Shown here piece by piece: positions 35,281 to 46,139 of a stretch of DNA of 64,000 bases. The translations under genes were made by a program, and so were the position numbers. A model generated the notes under the pieces. The model worked only from the letters and a program-made list of their open reading frames with translations, was not told the DNA's origin and searched no databases. Each line of letters begins with the position of its first letter. The stretch's first letter is position 1. Where the stretch lies: positions 185,113 through 249,112 of the forward strand of contig JAKSZP010006627.1 in the NCBI GenBank assembly GCA_022478985.1, written 5' to 3'. The DNA is from Massospora cicadina (taxonomy: Eukaryota > Entomophthoromycota > Entomophthoromycetes > Entomophthorales > Entomophthoraceae).

Positions 35281-37168
35281 CGAGGTATGCTGACCAGGGG
35301 ACAGACAGTACCGATCACAACACTCAAAACGGCAAAACAAACTACTAACCAGGTGGGAAGCAGAAACTGCTTAACCCACCATGGCAGAGGGTGAGGAGGG
35401 GTCGGGGGTTGGTTTTCAGAAAGACCCACCTCGATCAAGGGGTGTTGGTTACAGTACCGGATCAGAGCAGAGAGCCAGGGCGTTGGGGCATCTGCATAGT
35501 GGGGGCTGAGGTCAGCGTAGTAGGAGTTTTCCACTTCTGCATCAAGATAATGATGGGAAAGTGTTTCAACAAAAGCTGCGAGGAGAACTTCAGCTTCTTT
35601 GCGGGCTTCAGGAAGTTGGGTGAAAAGGGAGATACTGTGGCAGGTGATTTTGGCTGAGGGGTTGAATGAAGCAAGCGTTGCGACATTCATAACAGCGATT
35701 TCAGCATCATCAAATAGTTTTGAGATGTCACTGCAGGGAGATTCAGGGAAGTCGGGGGGAAGAAGATGGTGGGCAGGCCATGCTGGAGCTGAGCCACTGA
35801 CTGGGCCACCGCGGTGCGTAGTTTTGGGCAATGAGGAGAGGCCACCGCAGCTAAGGCGAGCTGGTGGTCACTTTGGAAGGGGGCTGTATTGGGTAGAGGA
35901 GCGATTTGGCGAGGGGTAGGGGTTTCATTGAAGTCGGGAAGGATAAATTCAGCCTGACCATAATCGCCATGGCAGAGAGATTGACCTGTATGCTTACTAA
36001 TGAGGATATTACCTGATTCGTCAGTTTCAGCCAATAGATCCCATGGATTTTGGTTCACTGGAATAGTGGCATTTAAATTTGAGTGGGTAGGATTGGGCGA
36101 ATGGGCAGCTGCTTGGGTGTGAATGTTGGTCCAAGCATTGCTCTGATTGGCTGGCTTAGATCTAGGTGGGAGAGTGAGGATGGAGGTTTTGGGTGGGGCT
36201 GATTTTCCATGTGGGCCCACTGAACGAGATTGGAGGGTGGGAGGGGGCAGCAAAGTGCCCCATACTGAACCTCCAGAGGGGGGCTCAGAAGTTGCATCAG
36301 CGGATTTGGCCTTAGGGCACGCTCTTTTTGCATGGTCGATGCCAAAGCAGAGGGAACAAATCTGCCTACCATTATCAACCTGAGCCCAAAAGAAATGATC
36401 TGGCGCTGCAGCCACACTAGCGCGGGGTGGGATTTGTTGGGCTATGGTAGGGTGGTGTGGTATGATGGTGGCTGTTGCACGAGGAGCAGCAAGGCGTTCT
36501 GCACCAGATGGAATGGCAAAGATGAGGTTGGGCTGAGTGCCATAAGCCATGAGCCCCGCGACCAACTGGTCATACAAAACCTGGGGTGGAAGGTGGGATG
36601 GGAGATTTGCAAAGGATACCTCTAGCGTAGTATCTGAAGGGAGGCGAGTACGGGTTGTGGGAATGGGGGTTTTTTTATAAATTAGAGGAGTTTGTGCTGC
36701 CGCTTCAGCATCCTCCTCAGATTGGAACCCAACGTTAAAGTAGCCCTTAAAAGGACGGAAGTCTATAAAGCCAGCTGGCGCAAAGGCTGTAGTGGCTAGG
36801 TCAATAATTGCCTTATCGGCATATGGGAACAAACGCCCATAGTCCACTCTGAGGCAATAGCGGATAGCAGAGCGAGGGAGGGCGAGAGGATGGGGGCGAG
36901 AAGGGTGGACGCGCGCCAGGTGGAGCGGTAAGTCCCGTGGGGGGACAAAACGGTTGGAAGCAGTGGGTGGGCTGTTTGAACCGTCTGAACGCGCTTGCCT
37001 GCAGGGCGGAAAACGCTAGGTGGGGGTGCACTGCTACCCCACACTGGGGTGGCAGGCGGCAGAGCCAAGGACATCAAAGAATAGGTTTTTGGGCAGATGG
37101 CTGTAGATAAATAAACTTAAATTTAAAATCGCAAAAAGTGACTTTGAGCGGTTAAAGAGAGTTCCTCT
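35281..37168 (-). mobile_element. HL copy A: ORF1-only non-autonomous LINE-like element
   Basis: A 1.89 kb unit in minus orientation, with its 5' end at about 37168 and 3' end at 35281, flanked by an imperfect ~16-20 bp duplication. Copy B (60952-62835) has the same ends and length, so this is a full unit and not a truncation. It encodes one ORF1-type protein and goes directly to a short 3' UTR; no endonuclease or RT is present. The last ~25 bases (TGTCCCCTGGTCAGC core) are shared with L4/L5. The 5' UTR holds a hairpin that is decayed here but perfect in copy B. Confidence 0.82.
35370..37074 (-). pseudogene. ORF1-type protein of HL copy A
   Basis: Starts at ATG 37074 (MSLALPPATPVWGSS). An RRM-like region follows (GFIDFRPFKGYF, VGFQSEEDAEAAAQT), then a CCHC knuckle CSLCFGIDHAKRAC at 36317-36358, a Pro/Ser/Asn-rich linker, and a helical C-terminal domain (TQLPEARKE, ETLSHHYLDAEVE, PTPWLSALIRYCNQ). 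Ancestral length is about 565-570 residues. Copy A has frameshifts near 36850, one base lost in a C run at about 35757 and another near 35400. The architecture is that of LINE ORF1; the C-terminal domain is not one I recognise. Confidence 0.78.
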
Positions 37169-37605
37169 GCATTAGTTATCTTAGTATAATTAAAATGTCC
37201 CCTTTCTGAGTGTTATATGAGCGAGAACCTAGGGTATAAGCGCTATTAGCCAAAGATGTCTTCTCTGATAGGACCAATCCTGAACAAGCCATGAGATAGT
37301 TGGCCCAGCACATCATCTAACTAAAATCTGAGGCTATGACTAACTTAGAAATGACTGTCACTAAGGAAGGCCAAGCCGCGAATGAGCTCAGGGTCCCTCT
37401 TCCCTCATTTCAGGCATCTGACTTGGTTCTCTATTACCACAACTGAATCACTCCAAGAAGTGAAAAGCTTGGCTCTATCTGGGAAGGGCCCTTCTCAGTC
37501 ACATAAAATCGTGGGGATGAGTATTCTATTAAATCCCTTGCTTCTAGATCACCATCAACCAAGTTCATGGGCGCTTCCTTCAGCCCTATTCTCCCCCCAA
37601 CATTA

Positions 37606-37617
37606 TTGAGGGGGTAA
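37606..37617 (+). other. Polypurine tract of Gy1
   Basis: TTGAGGGGGTAA lies directly before the 3' LTR start (37618), the expected place for the plus-strand DNA primer. Confidence 0.75.
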
Positions 37618-37918
37618 TGTCAGACATTTGCCTCCCAGGGGCCTGAAAAAGAATGTTGAGGGGCAATCGTGGGAGAAATGGGGAAATGTCAGACATATCA
37701 AAGTCCGCAGCTCCCTGAAGTGATGCGAGTTTAAAATGACCCAATAGGTCCTTCTCACATATTTCCTAATTCAGAATGTGCTAAGCGATACATACCTTGA
37801 ACTCTAATATGTTAAATATGAATTATCAACTGAAGAATAGGGAACCTTTCTTAACCACCACAGCTATCAATAAATACACAAAAAAGCCCAGAATTCCTAA
37901 GTTTTATTAATTATTTTA
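37618..37918 (+). repeat. 3' LTR of Gy1, first part
   Basis: Begins TGTCAGACATTT and follows the 5' LTR closely up to GTTTTATTAATTATTTTA, where L4 is inserted. The remaining 90 bp are at 43201-43290. Confidence 0.92.
37898..37918. repeat. Target site duplication of L4 (left copy)
   Basis: The 21-base A/T-rich stretch here is repeated at 43181-43200 (TAAGTTTATTAATTATTTTA) with one T fewer. The matching stretch occurs once in the uninterrupted 5' LTR (about 30449-30468). Long target duplications are usual for LINE insertion. Confidence 0.88.
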
Positions 37919-38009
37919 AATTTATTGTGGGGAAGGCCGACCATGGGATGGACACTTCCAAATATGACTCAGAAGAGACAAAACTTAGTACCAGGGGAGA
38001 CACCCCAGA

Positions 38010-41000
38010 GAAGCGATGCTATCTCTTGTTGCCAGCGGGAACGCCACTTATGGGGAGGGGGAGGAAACGTGTGAAGGGGCCATAGCCACAATTGAGCACG
38101 TGTGTAGAAAGGGGTCTGATTTGATGAACCAAACTGGGAACCAGGAGAAGACCAGCTGTCAGCGACGCGGTGGGAGGTATCCAAACATCCACGCCTGAAA
38201 GTGGTCCACCAATTGAGATCGTAATCTGTGGACCACTTCTGGGAGGGTGGGGGTGGAGCCTGCGATGGCATCTAAGACAATCGTGTGGATGGTCCACATG
38301 GCGATTGCAACCACCAAAGCACGAAGGGAGGGCAGAAGGGGGAGGCCATTGATAGAGCGAACATATCTCTTGACAGACTGAAGGGATGTGTTTGATCCTG
38401 GCCAAGCAGACGTTGAACTTCGCGCCATATCACTCTAGAGGTAGGACACTTCTCCAGGCGGTGAAACAGCGTTCCATACTGGCCACACACGACACAGGAT
38501 GAGTGTAAAGCGTAAGAGCGCTCAGCTTTACGATACACCCGCCTCAGGCAGCGCCACACATGGGAGCGGACTTGAGGTTACAACAGAGGATGGTGTACAT
38601 ATTTCCAGATATATTTTTTGGGTCTCAATGGAGTAGGGGATGTCCATCATGTCCAGGTAGTCCACCCTGGATAGGACATGGGGTTGAATGGGGATCATGC
38701 CATCATGGATGGGTAGCCCCTGTACCTCTTGTGTGAGCTGAGGAGAGGGGCGGCCTCTTTGGGTAGTATGTCCGCTAATACAAATTCTCCACTCAGCGCT
38801 CCGCATGGAAAGGAGGATTCGTTTGTAGTGGGTTTTAGTCCCGTGAGGACCTGTGGCCGATGTATGTGAAGTGAGGTATTTCATCAGGGAGTGGGGGTTC
38901 AATGGATTGTTGAGGCCCAAGGCGCGGGAGAAGTTGGAGCGGGCTGCGCAGGACCATTGTTGGGAGGGGAGTGTAGGGGTGGTGATGGCCACAATCCAGG
39001 TGCCCAGGATCTTGGCGGCATGTGCTTTGAAGTCAAGCAGGCCCATGCCACCATGATGTTGAGGGCCAAACATGACCTCTAGCCTCACTGGTTGAAGGCG
39101 GCCCAACCAAAGCCATCCTTGCAGCAAGGCGTACAAGGATTTGTAGAAGCTTGGGGAGAAGGGGATGGCATGGGCTCCAAACCATACTTTGGAGAGGAGC
39201 ATGGAATTGGCTAAAACAATCTTGACAGTAAGGGAAGTAGGGTGGGCTCTGAGAGAGGCGATTCGCTTTGTCACGTTATCCAGAATATGGCACTCCATTA
39301 CTGCTGACGCGTATCCGCCTGCCTCCATCCAAACGCCCAGATGGCGTACTGGTCCTATGGTAGGACGTGGCACGAAGGGGAGCACCAGTGGAGCGGTGTG
39401 TGTTAAATTAGTAGGGCGAGGACGTGGGCGAGCAGATGGGCCAGGTTGGGAACTAATTGCTGGGGTACAGCAGTTCTGAAACCGACCAAGGAGGATGATT
39501 TCGGTTTTGGAAGTGTTCAGTGCCGCGTTACTTACCCAGGAATACTCCTGGATGAGAGCTTCAAGCGCGCGTGCATCGTGATTATTAGACACCCCCACCA
39601 CACAATCATCTGCGAACGCCTTTATCTTGACTGGGGCTTGGCCTGGCACGTGGACCCCAGTGAGTTGGGCATTCACATTTCGCAGTAGTGGGTCAAGGCT
39701 GAAGTTGTATAAGAGTGGGCTGAGGGGGTCCCCTTGTCGTAAGCCCCTTTGAGGGCGGACTACTTCTGTTAGGAAGCCAAACCACGCACTGCCATTGTTG
39801 CAAATTCTGTGAGCAGCATTACCCAGTTGATGAAACGAGGGGTAGGCGGAATTAATGGAGGCAGGCCCTGAGGTATTCCCAGTTTACTCTATCATAGGCC
39901 TTTTGTTGGTCCAAGAATACAAGTGCCCCAGAGGCTGTGGACTGACACACATTAGCCACAGAGTGCACGTTATCCCAAATCGACCTTCTGGGGATTTAAC
40001 CGAATTGTTCTGGGGAGATGGTGGCAGATACTACAGTCCCTAAACGGTTAGCCATATTTTTTGTTAAAATTTTGGTCTCTGTGTTTGTTAGAGAAATGGG
40101 GCGCCAGTTGGCTAAGTCTAGCTTATCCCCTTTCTTGAAGAGTGTGACAGTGAAGGCCTCATGTCCTCCTGGTAGGAGGTGCATTTCCATCAGGCTTTGG
40201 TTAAGTGAGGCGAGCAGCAATGGGGATATATATTTGAAATATTTTTTGTAGAACTCATAGGAATGGCATCTGGGCCTGGGCATTTTTGGTTTGGTGCACC
40301 GCGAATGGCTGTCCATAATTCGTTTTGATTAATCATATTCATTATTTCTGGGTATCAGAAAATGGAGCAGATATGGGCTCAGTCGAGAAATTCTGCCACT
40401 TCGGCCAGCTGAATTGGGTTGGATTGGTACAACTCGGAGTAATACTGTTGCATTTTGATTGCCACTTCAGCCGGTGTATCCGCCATAGAATTATCTGATC
40501 TTCACACCTGTGTGCAGGCCACGCTCTGGCGTGGTGCGAAATTTTTTTTAAAGAAATGTGCGGTGCACTTGTTGCCTTTTGTGATGCGTGTGGCCCTGTA
40601 CTGAACACAAACCCAATGTTTGTGTTGTCTTTCAAGTGCGTTGAGGTGGGCAGCTGCCTCCGCCCACTTCTGTCCCCATGCAGAGCTGTATCCTGTAATT
40701 GGGATGTTGGACTCCAAGTGTGCCAATTCTGCCAGAGCGCGCGAGATAAACCGCTAATGTGGCTTATGAGCATCTGGAGGAGAGATAGCGAGAGTGGTGG
40801 ATGGTGTCATCTTTGAAAGTTGCCTATGTGGAAATGGGGTCCGCGCAAAACGGTGCAACAAACTTTTTTGCCATAGTTGCCTCTTCTACCCATGTGGAAA
40901 ATCCTGGTGACCTGAGCTTTGGGGGGGGCGGATTTTGTACCAATGTGGGGCCTTAGCAGCTGTGACAGGTAGGTGGTAGGTTAGCAAGACCAGTCAATGG

Positions 41001-41680
41001 TCAGAGAATTCCAATTTTGTTGTCTTGAAGTGGGAGATGTGGGGTTGGAATTTCGCCGGTGTTAGAATAAGGTCAATGCTGGTCATGTACCTTAATTGGC
41101 CATTGTGGACGTGGGGCCGCGTCATGTTTTCGAGCAGCAGGACATGCCGTGGCAGCGCATCCATTAACCCAAGGGTGGCCTTTAGAACGCGTAGTTCTAT
41201 GTGACCCTGGGGGGCATGGGGTGAGGAAGGCCACCGGTCCATTAGTGTTTTTCCAACAATTCATGTCACTGACTATGAAGGAGTTTGGGGGTAGTGGGAG
41301 GGATTTGACCAATGAGAAAAATTCCCAACGCTTGCGTGCACCATTTGGGGCATAGATGTTGACGATTGCATGTGCTACGTCAGCCACAAGAAGGTGACAA
41401 CAAGCACTCAGCCATTTAGGAATGTTTCTGAGGATAAAAATTTGAAAAATTATTTTTCCGAATTAGAACCCCATAGTGCATTGACCAAAAGGATAGGGAT
41501 GGGAGGAGCATTTTTTCAAGCTTCCTCGGAACCTTGTGGACAGTGGGACTCCTGGATGGCCAGGATATCTCCGGGTAAATTGTGTTGTAAAAACTCAGTT
41601 TCCTAGCCTGGGATGATAAGGCCTTGAGTCCAGCAATATTAGACGTCCCTAGAGTGAAGGTTTACCCCATCGCACCTTAG
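38010..41680 (-). pseudogene. ORF2 of L4: endonuclease, RT, zinc finger
   Basis: The ORF2 start reads ATG GGG TAA: a stop at codon 3, where L5 has lysine. The endonuclease blocks are NIYAPNGARKR (41340), SDMNCW (41260), TSIDLI and EFSDH (about 41000-41070). RT blocks are FKKGDKLDLANWRPIS (about 40090-40140), LDQQKAYDRVNW (about 39880-39915), GDPLSPLLYNF and AFADD (FADD at 39605-39616). 38528-39676 is one long open frame through the thumb. The finger CVVCGQYGTLF-H-RLEKC lies near 38445-38495. No RNase H domain was seen. Confidence 0.88.
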
Positions 41681-43088
41681 GTGCAAGGGGTGGGCACCTG
41701 GGCCCACCATCCTCTTCTAGATCCCCGCGGGCCTTCACAGCAGCGCAGGGTAGCAGCAATGCTATCAGAGTTTTTGTTGATTTTTGTGGAAAGAGTCACA
41801 TTGGCTTTAGCCTTTGCTTTTTATTTTTCCCGACGTCAGACAAATTTTTTGCGGTGTGGGTGAGTTTGGTGCAACATTGAGCGGGTTGAAATTTTTTTTC
41901 AGTTGGGATGGGTCCCAAGTTGATTTCAACCAGAGCTTGGGTGCAACGATTGGGTGAAATCGAATCTCCCATCGGATCCTCAGATTGAGTGGCCCACTTG
42001 GCATGGGCTTCCCAATCTGATTGGTTGATGGATTCCCAAGTTGCTTCCTCCGTGAAGGTCTCCATGTCCTCCTGGCGTTGTGAGTGTGGGATAGCGGTGG
42101 TGGCTTTGGCTGCTTCCTTGGCCGCGGCCCTATGGGCCTGCTTGGCCTTCTTCCGCTCTTGTGGGGAGATAGGCTTTACCAACAGGTAGCAGCCTTGTGC
42201 TCCCCACGGGAAGGCCTCCTTGGTGCTTGCGGTTGGTTCATAGTGCGCCTCTCCGCTGGCCATGGCTGCTAGGGGTGCTCTTGGAATGTGACGCCCTCCT
42301 TGATGGGGCATGCGTGTGCCTTATGGCTGAACGCGTCACAGTGGGTGCAAATGGGGGGCGCGCTGTCCACGGTCACCTGGAATGGGTGGGTGGTATGCCC
42401 TGTGATATCAATAAAAATGGAGTGCAGGATCTGGGTTAGGTCCTTCACAATCTCCTCAGTTGGGGTCAGAACTGCGATGGCTTTTCCAGTGCACAGGTGT
42501 GGCATCAGCATAAAAGTGTTGCATTTCAAAAGATTGTATTTCGCTGTATACAGTGAGACCATCTTTCAGGTGCTGCTTCAAAATGGCATGTTTTATCGTA
42601 GTAGGCAAAAAGTCAAACATGAGGAAATTTTGGTTGGATTTTGTCCATCTGGTGCATTTAGTTTCGACAACCCATTGCCCTTCAGGGAGGTCAACCACTA
42701 CGTTCACTGCTGCAGCCTCATCTGCTGCCATTTTGCTTTCAAAACCTAGGTCCAGCCAACTGTGTGACATGGAGTGAGGTGCAACATACACCGCGGTCAG
42801 GAAAATTGTGTGTACATCTTCACAAAGTTTTTCCCATAAGGCCATTTTTGGATGTCTAGAAACATGCAGACTCCGAATTCCACCGCCAAAAGTGGCTGGG
42901 AGTGTGGCGTGTTGATGTACTGGTTGCATCGTGCTTGCCATGCGAGTATCTCCAAGGGAAATAGTGACCGCCGGTTTCTTAGTATTTTTGTCAATTCCGC
43001 TGGATTCTCTGGGGCGTTTTTGAACGTTGGAGGCCGCGGGCCTTCCACCTGCTCCTCTTACCTTGCTTGCCCAACTGCTCCCTGACAT
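41650..43088 (-). pseudogene. ORF1 of L4
   Basis: Starts with ATG at 43088 (MSGSSWASKVRGAGG) and is open for 210 codons. It includes an RRM-like part: WLDLGFESKMAADEAA, then VVDLPEGQWVVETKCTRW. After a frameshift it continues in a second frame with TGKAIAVLTP and a perfect CCHC knuckle CTHCDAFSHKAHAC (42308-42349). A third frame gives a Lys/Ala-rich helix (KKAKQAHRAAAKEAAKA) and the C-terminus. The stop overlaps the ORF2 ATG near 41660-41680, as in L5. Length is about 475 residues. Confidence 0.88.
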
Positions 43089-43148
43089 GAGCGCAGATTA
43101 ATCTCCTCTGTGAGATTATCAAACTAGATTCAGTCTTAAATTGAATAG

Positions 43149-43168
43149 GTTGCAATAGTGATTGCAAC
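43149..43168 (-). other. 5' UTR hairpin of L4
   Basis: The sense strand reads GTTGCAAT-CACT-ATTGCAAC, a perfect 8-bp stem with a 4-base loop, 12 bases from the element's 5' end. L5, HL-B and L6 have a hairpin at the same place with different stem sequence and a shared TCACT. Confidence 0.7.
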
Positions 43169-43295
43169 GAGAAAGAAAAGTAAGTTTATTAATTATTTTA
43201 ACCCTATTATTTTAAAGTGGTTTTTCCCCCAATTGTTAAATTTTTAGGCTTATAAGCACCAGCAAGTTAAAAATCTCTAAAAGTCCAACACTACT

Positions 43296-43574
43296 AATAA
43301 AAAACACCTTAGCACTGTAAATAATTTATTATTTCCAATTGTGGATTGTCTACTTTAAAGTGAGGTTGTGAAGAAGTCTTCAGTTTAGTGTCATTTTCAG
43401 AGTGAGGCCAAAGTCACTTCAAACCTTTTATATTGCCAGAATAGGGCCAAAGCTACTCAATTACCCAAACTTGACTAGTCTAATTGTCTTCATAAAAACA
43501 GAAAAATCATGTTTATTCTCAGAACCAATAGTTAAGCAAACTTGTGCACCAGTAGAAATCCTGAGGTTTTTACA
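43296..43574 (+). repeat. 5' LTR of Gy2, second part
   Basis: Continues the LTR after the second CTACT (43291-43295), running from AATAAAAAACACCTTAGCACTG to GGTTTTTACA, and aligns with 56343-56620. Confidence 0.92.
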
Positions 43575-43576
43575 TG

Positions 43577-43594
43577 TGGTGCTCACTACAGGGG
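43577..43594 (+). other. Primer binding site of Gy2
   Basis: TGGTGCTCACTACAGGGG begins two bases after the LTR end TTTTTACA. Confidence 0.88.
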
Positions 43595-43621
43595 CTGAGT
43601 CAAGTTTATAAGAACATAATA

Positions 43622-45250
43622 ATGCCAGATTATCTAACTAATATGGAACATCGAAGAAATGAAGAAACAGGGTCATCAGCAGACCTTCAGGGAATAGTTG
43701 AGGAGATCATCAACCAAATTGGGTTCAATTAATGATGGAAACATGATGTGGATAAGCATTGCCAATTAGCTGAATCGAATATTGCTGATTTAATTTGAGC
43801 TCAGGAGGCAGCTGTGCCAATGGCTGTAGCCAACACTAAAACTCACACAGTCTTGCTCGATTTAGTTAAAGGAAAACAGGAAATTAAGAATACTGTCAAT
43901 GATATGGAAAGAAAATTCAAATGACTCAATGAAGAGATGAGAGCTGAAATTGATAAGCTTTGCACGGAAATAGAAATTGTCAATAAGAACACTTTAGAAT
44001 TGGCAACTCAATCCAAGTTGGATTCATTGAAACTCAAAGTCATTAAATTAAATGATGAAATGTTCAAGTATGAAAAAGAGAACTGAGAACTGTATGAGCA
44101 TTTATTCCATGTCCAAAACTGAGAGGGTAAGGTGCAGAAAGAAGTTGAAACTCTGAAAGCGACTTTACAAGAAGAAATTGATAAGAATCGTCAACTTTGG
44201 GAAAATGACTGTAAATGCGTGGTCTGGTAAGATAAATTCTGAAACGATTGGATAACCTCGAAGACTCTAAGTGTACTTGTTCACGGGATGAGTACCATGA
44301 GGCAAATTTATTCAAGGAATCAGCATCTATAAAAACAGAGAGTATCGCTGACAGCACTGTTCAATCTGTTCAGGAAATGCCCCTCATCTTTGCAGCACTT
44401 CCTGAAGCAACTCCTGAAGCAACTCCAGTGTCTGGTCAAATCCCAATTAGAAGTGCTGGTCCAATTATTGTTGAAGATTTCAAGAGTACTCCAAAGTTGC
44501 CCAATTTCCATTGAGATATGTGCCTGCATTCTTCCAGTTCTTTTGAAATGACAATGTACAGTTATAGTGACTTACAAAAAGCTGTCACTGTCATGAATTG
44601 TCTCAATACTTTGTGCCAGAACCTAGTTTTGCCTTACCTTCATGGGGAGAACTGGAGTTACAAGGAGGCGAAGGAGGCAATTCTGACTGAATTTGGTAGT
44701 TCAGATAAGATGGCAGCTCAGAAACAAGAATTCATGGGCATTCAATTTATTAAAGGATGAAACTGTGGGTTCATTTGCTGATCGTTTCTATGAGGAAGCT
44801 CAGATCCTCAATGGGATCAATGTGATGACCAATTTTGATGGAATAATCGCGATGCAAAACGCGTTGTGCCCTCATCGAGAATTACACCAAATGATGTCCT
44901 CCACTTTGACTAGTAACTACACCATTACTCAAATGGTAGAACAACTAAGAGTTTTATCAGCAATGTTTGATGCACCAAATCGTATATATAAGCCAAATAA
45001 CCAGTCAAACAATAATAAGGGATCAGGATGATTCCCTGACAAATCAAGAGATTTTAACAATTTTGGGAATCAAGATAAACTGAATGAAGGAGCTAAACCA
45101 ATTAAGCCTCATTTAACGTGCAATAAGTGTGGACAGCCCGGGCACTTCGCCAATAACTGTGGACAACGCAAACCAAAGGATCAGGTTAACTTAGTCCAGC
45201 ATAATGATAAACAGGAAACTTCCGAAGGGGAGGGAAAAGACCATGCAGTA
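43622..45250 (+). pseudogene. Gag of Gy2 with coiled-coil N-terminus and CCHC knuckle
   Basis: From ATG 43622 (MPDYLTNMEHRRNEE) the frame gives a long heptad-rich, charged region (INKLC, KLDSLKLKVIKLNDEMFKYEKEN, KVQKEVETLKATLQEEIDK) interrupted by TAA and several TGA. At least four TGA fall where CGA/Arg fits. 44518-44760 holds a capsid-like part (ENWSYKEAKEAILTEFG). The knuckle CNKCGQPGHFANNC (45119-45160) is perfect. The coiled-coil would serve Gag assembly. Two frame changes occur, near 44240 and 44750. Confidence 0.85.
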
Positions 45251-45659
45251 TAGAAATGGAACTGTCTAGAATCGCAGGTAACCAAGTTCCCTCAGATAAA
45301 TCAGATAGTTTGGACAAGTCAGATTTATATGTGGATGAGCCTGAAATAGATCCCCTTCATCAGATCGTGTATCAAGATTTAAACATAATAACAAGATCAA
45401 AAATTGAAGGAGATTGCCCCCAAAATTATATAGGAGGTAGCTCACCCATATGCCCAACAGATAAACGAGAAAGTCCAAATTGCCAAAGATGAGATGGACT
45501 TATTGCATACCAAGTTAGACAGAGTTAATGTATTGATTCCAATTTGTACAATTCAAGAAACGTTCCCTGATATAAGCACAGTTAATTCATACCTTGGATT
45601 CAGCCAACATTTCTGCTATACATGCAGTAAACAATAGCTTATCCTATTTTTCTGAGTGC

Positions 45660-46010
45660 ATGTATACGGATATTTTGGTGAACTGAATCCCCGTCAGAGC
45701 AGTATTTGACAGTGAAGTGCTGATTAATATAGTATCGACCAAATTAGTAGAGAAATCTAAAGGCCAAACTGGATTTGGAGCATTGGAAGCAGTCTGGGAT
45801 GGCAGGCCCTAACTCTACAACTTCCTGTGGGGCTTATAGCGCTCTACCGCTATGGTTTGGATCCTTGGTCATATTGGCGCCAGCTATTGTTTTAACCAAT
45901 AAGATTTATGACATACTCATTGGCACTGACTTCATGTGGAAGTATGGGGTCAAACGTGACTCTAAGGAAGACACTTTGATGGTTCTGGGGCAGACATTGC
46001 CGCTGGTATA
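45660..46010 (+). pseudogene. Aspartic protease of Gy2
   Basis: IPVRAVFDSEVLINIVSTKLVEK (about 45688-45755) aligns with the DTGSPVNVVSSRL block of Gy1, but the catalytic DTG is DSE. The second half, IYDILIGTDFMWKYGV (about 45906-45950), is conserved. The loss of the active site shows that the copy is dead. Confidence 0.82.
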
Positions 46011-46139
46011 AACTCAAGGGGGAAAGCGCCCCTTAGTAGACAAAACAATTCCATCAACTTAGTCTATAAGGATGTGATACTACCTATTGGTTACAAATTA
46101 GTTGGAAGAAAAGCCAAGAAATTACCTTAATATGTAAAC

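Larger units (their letters stand above)
37919..43180 (-). mobile_element. LINE L4, full-length, inserted in the 3' LTR of Gy1
   Basis: A 5.26 kb LINE reading right to left: 5' UTR hairpin (43149-43168), ORF1 (from 43088), ORF2 with EEP, RT and zinc finger, and a short 3' UTR ending in the CCCATGGTC..CC tag with an AATAAATTT tail at 37919. A clean ~20 bp duplication bounds it. L5 is the same family (about the same length, same ends). The coding strand is C-rich. Frames are broken in several places, but FADD and the endonuclease SDH remain. Confidence 0.93.
30169..43290 (+). mobile_element. Ty3/gypsy element Gy1, best preserved LTR element
   Basis: The LTRs start TGTC[GA]GACA and end GTCCAACA, with CTACT duplications. 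Order on +: 5' LTR, PBS, gag, protease, dUTPase-like domain, RT with intact YLDD, RNase H, integrase with intact D-D-E, PPT, 3' LTR. HL-A interrupts integrase and L4 interrupts the 3' LTR. By eye the two LTRs differ at roughly a tenth of positions. A few stops and frameshifts make the copy inactive, but it is younger than Gy2, in which it sits. Confidence 0.95.

Noticed and set aside
35391..36625. Plus-strand open frames opposite HL-A (and at 61269-62009 opposite HL-B)
   Set aside because: They are shadows of the C-rich HL ORF on the other strand; they have no homology and carry biased Gly/Arg/Trp composition.
38853..39688. Plus-strand open frames opposite L4 ORF2
   Set aside because: Antisense shadow of the long RT/thumb frame at 38528-39676; the same arrangement appears opposite L5.
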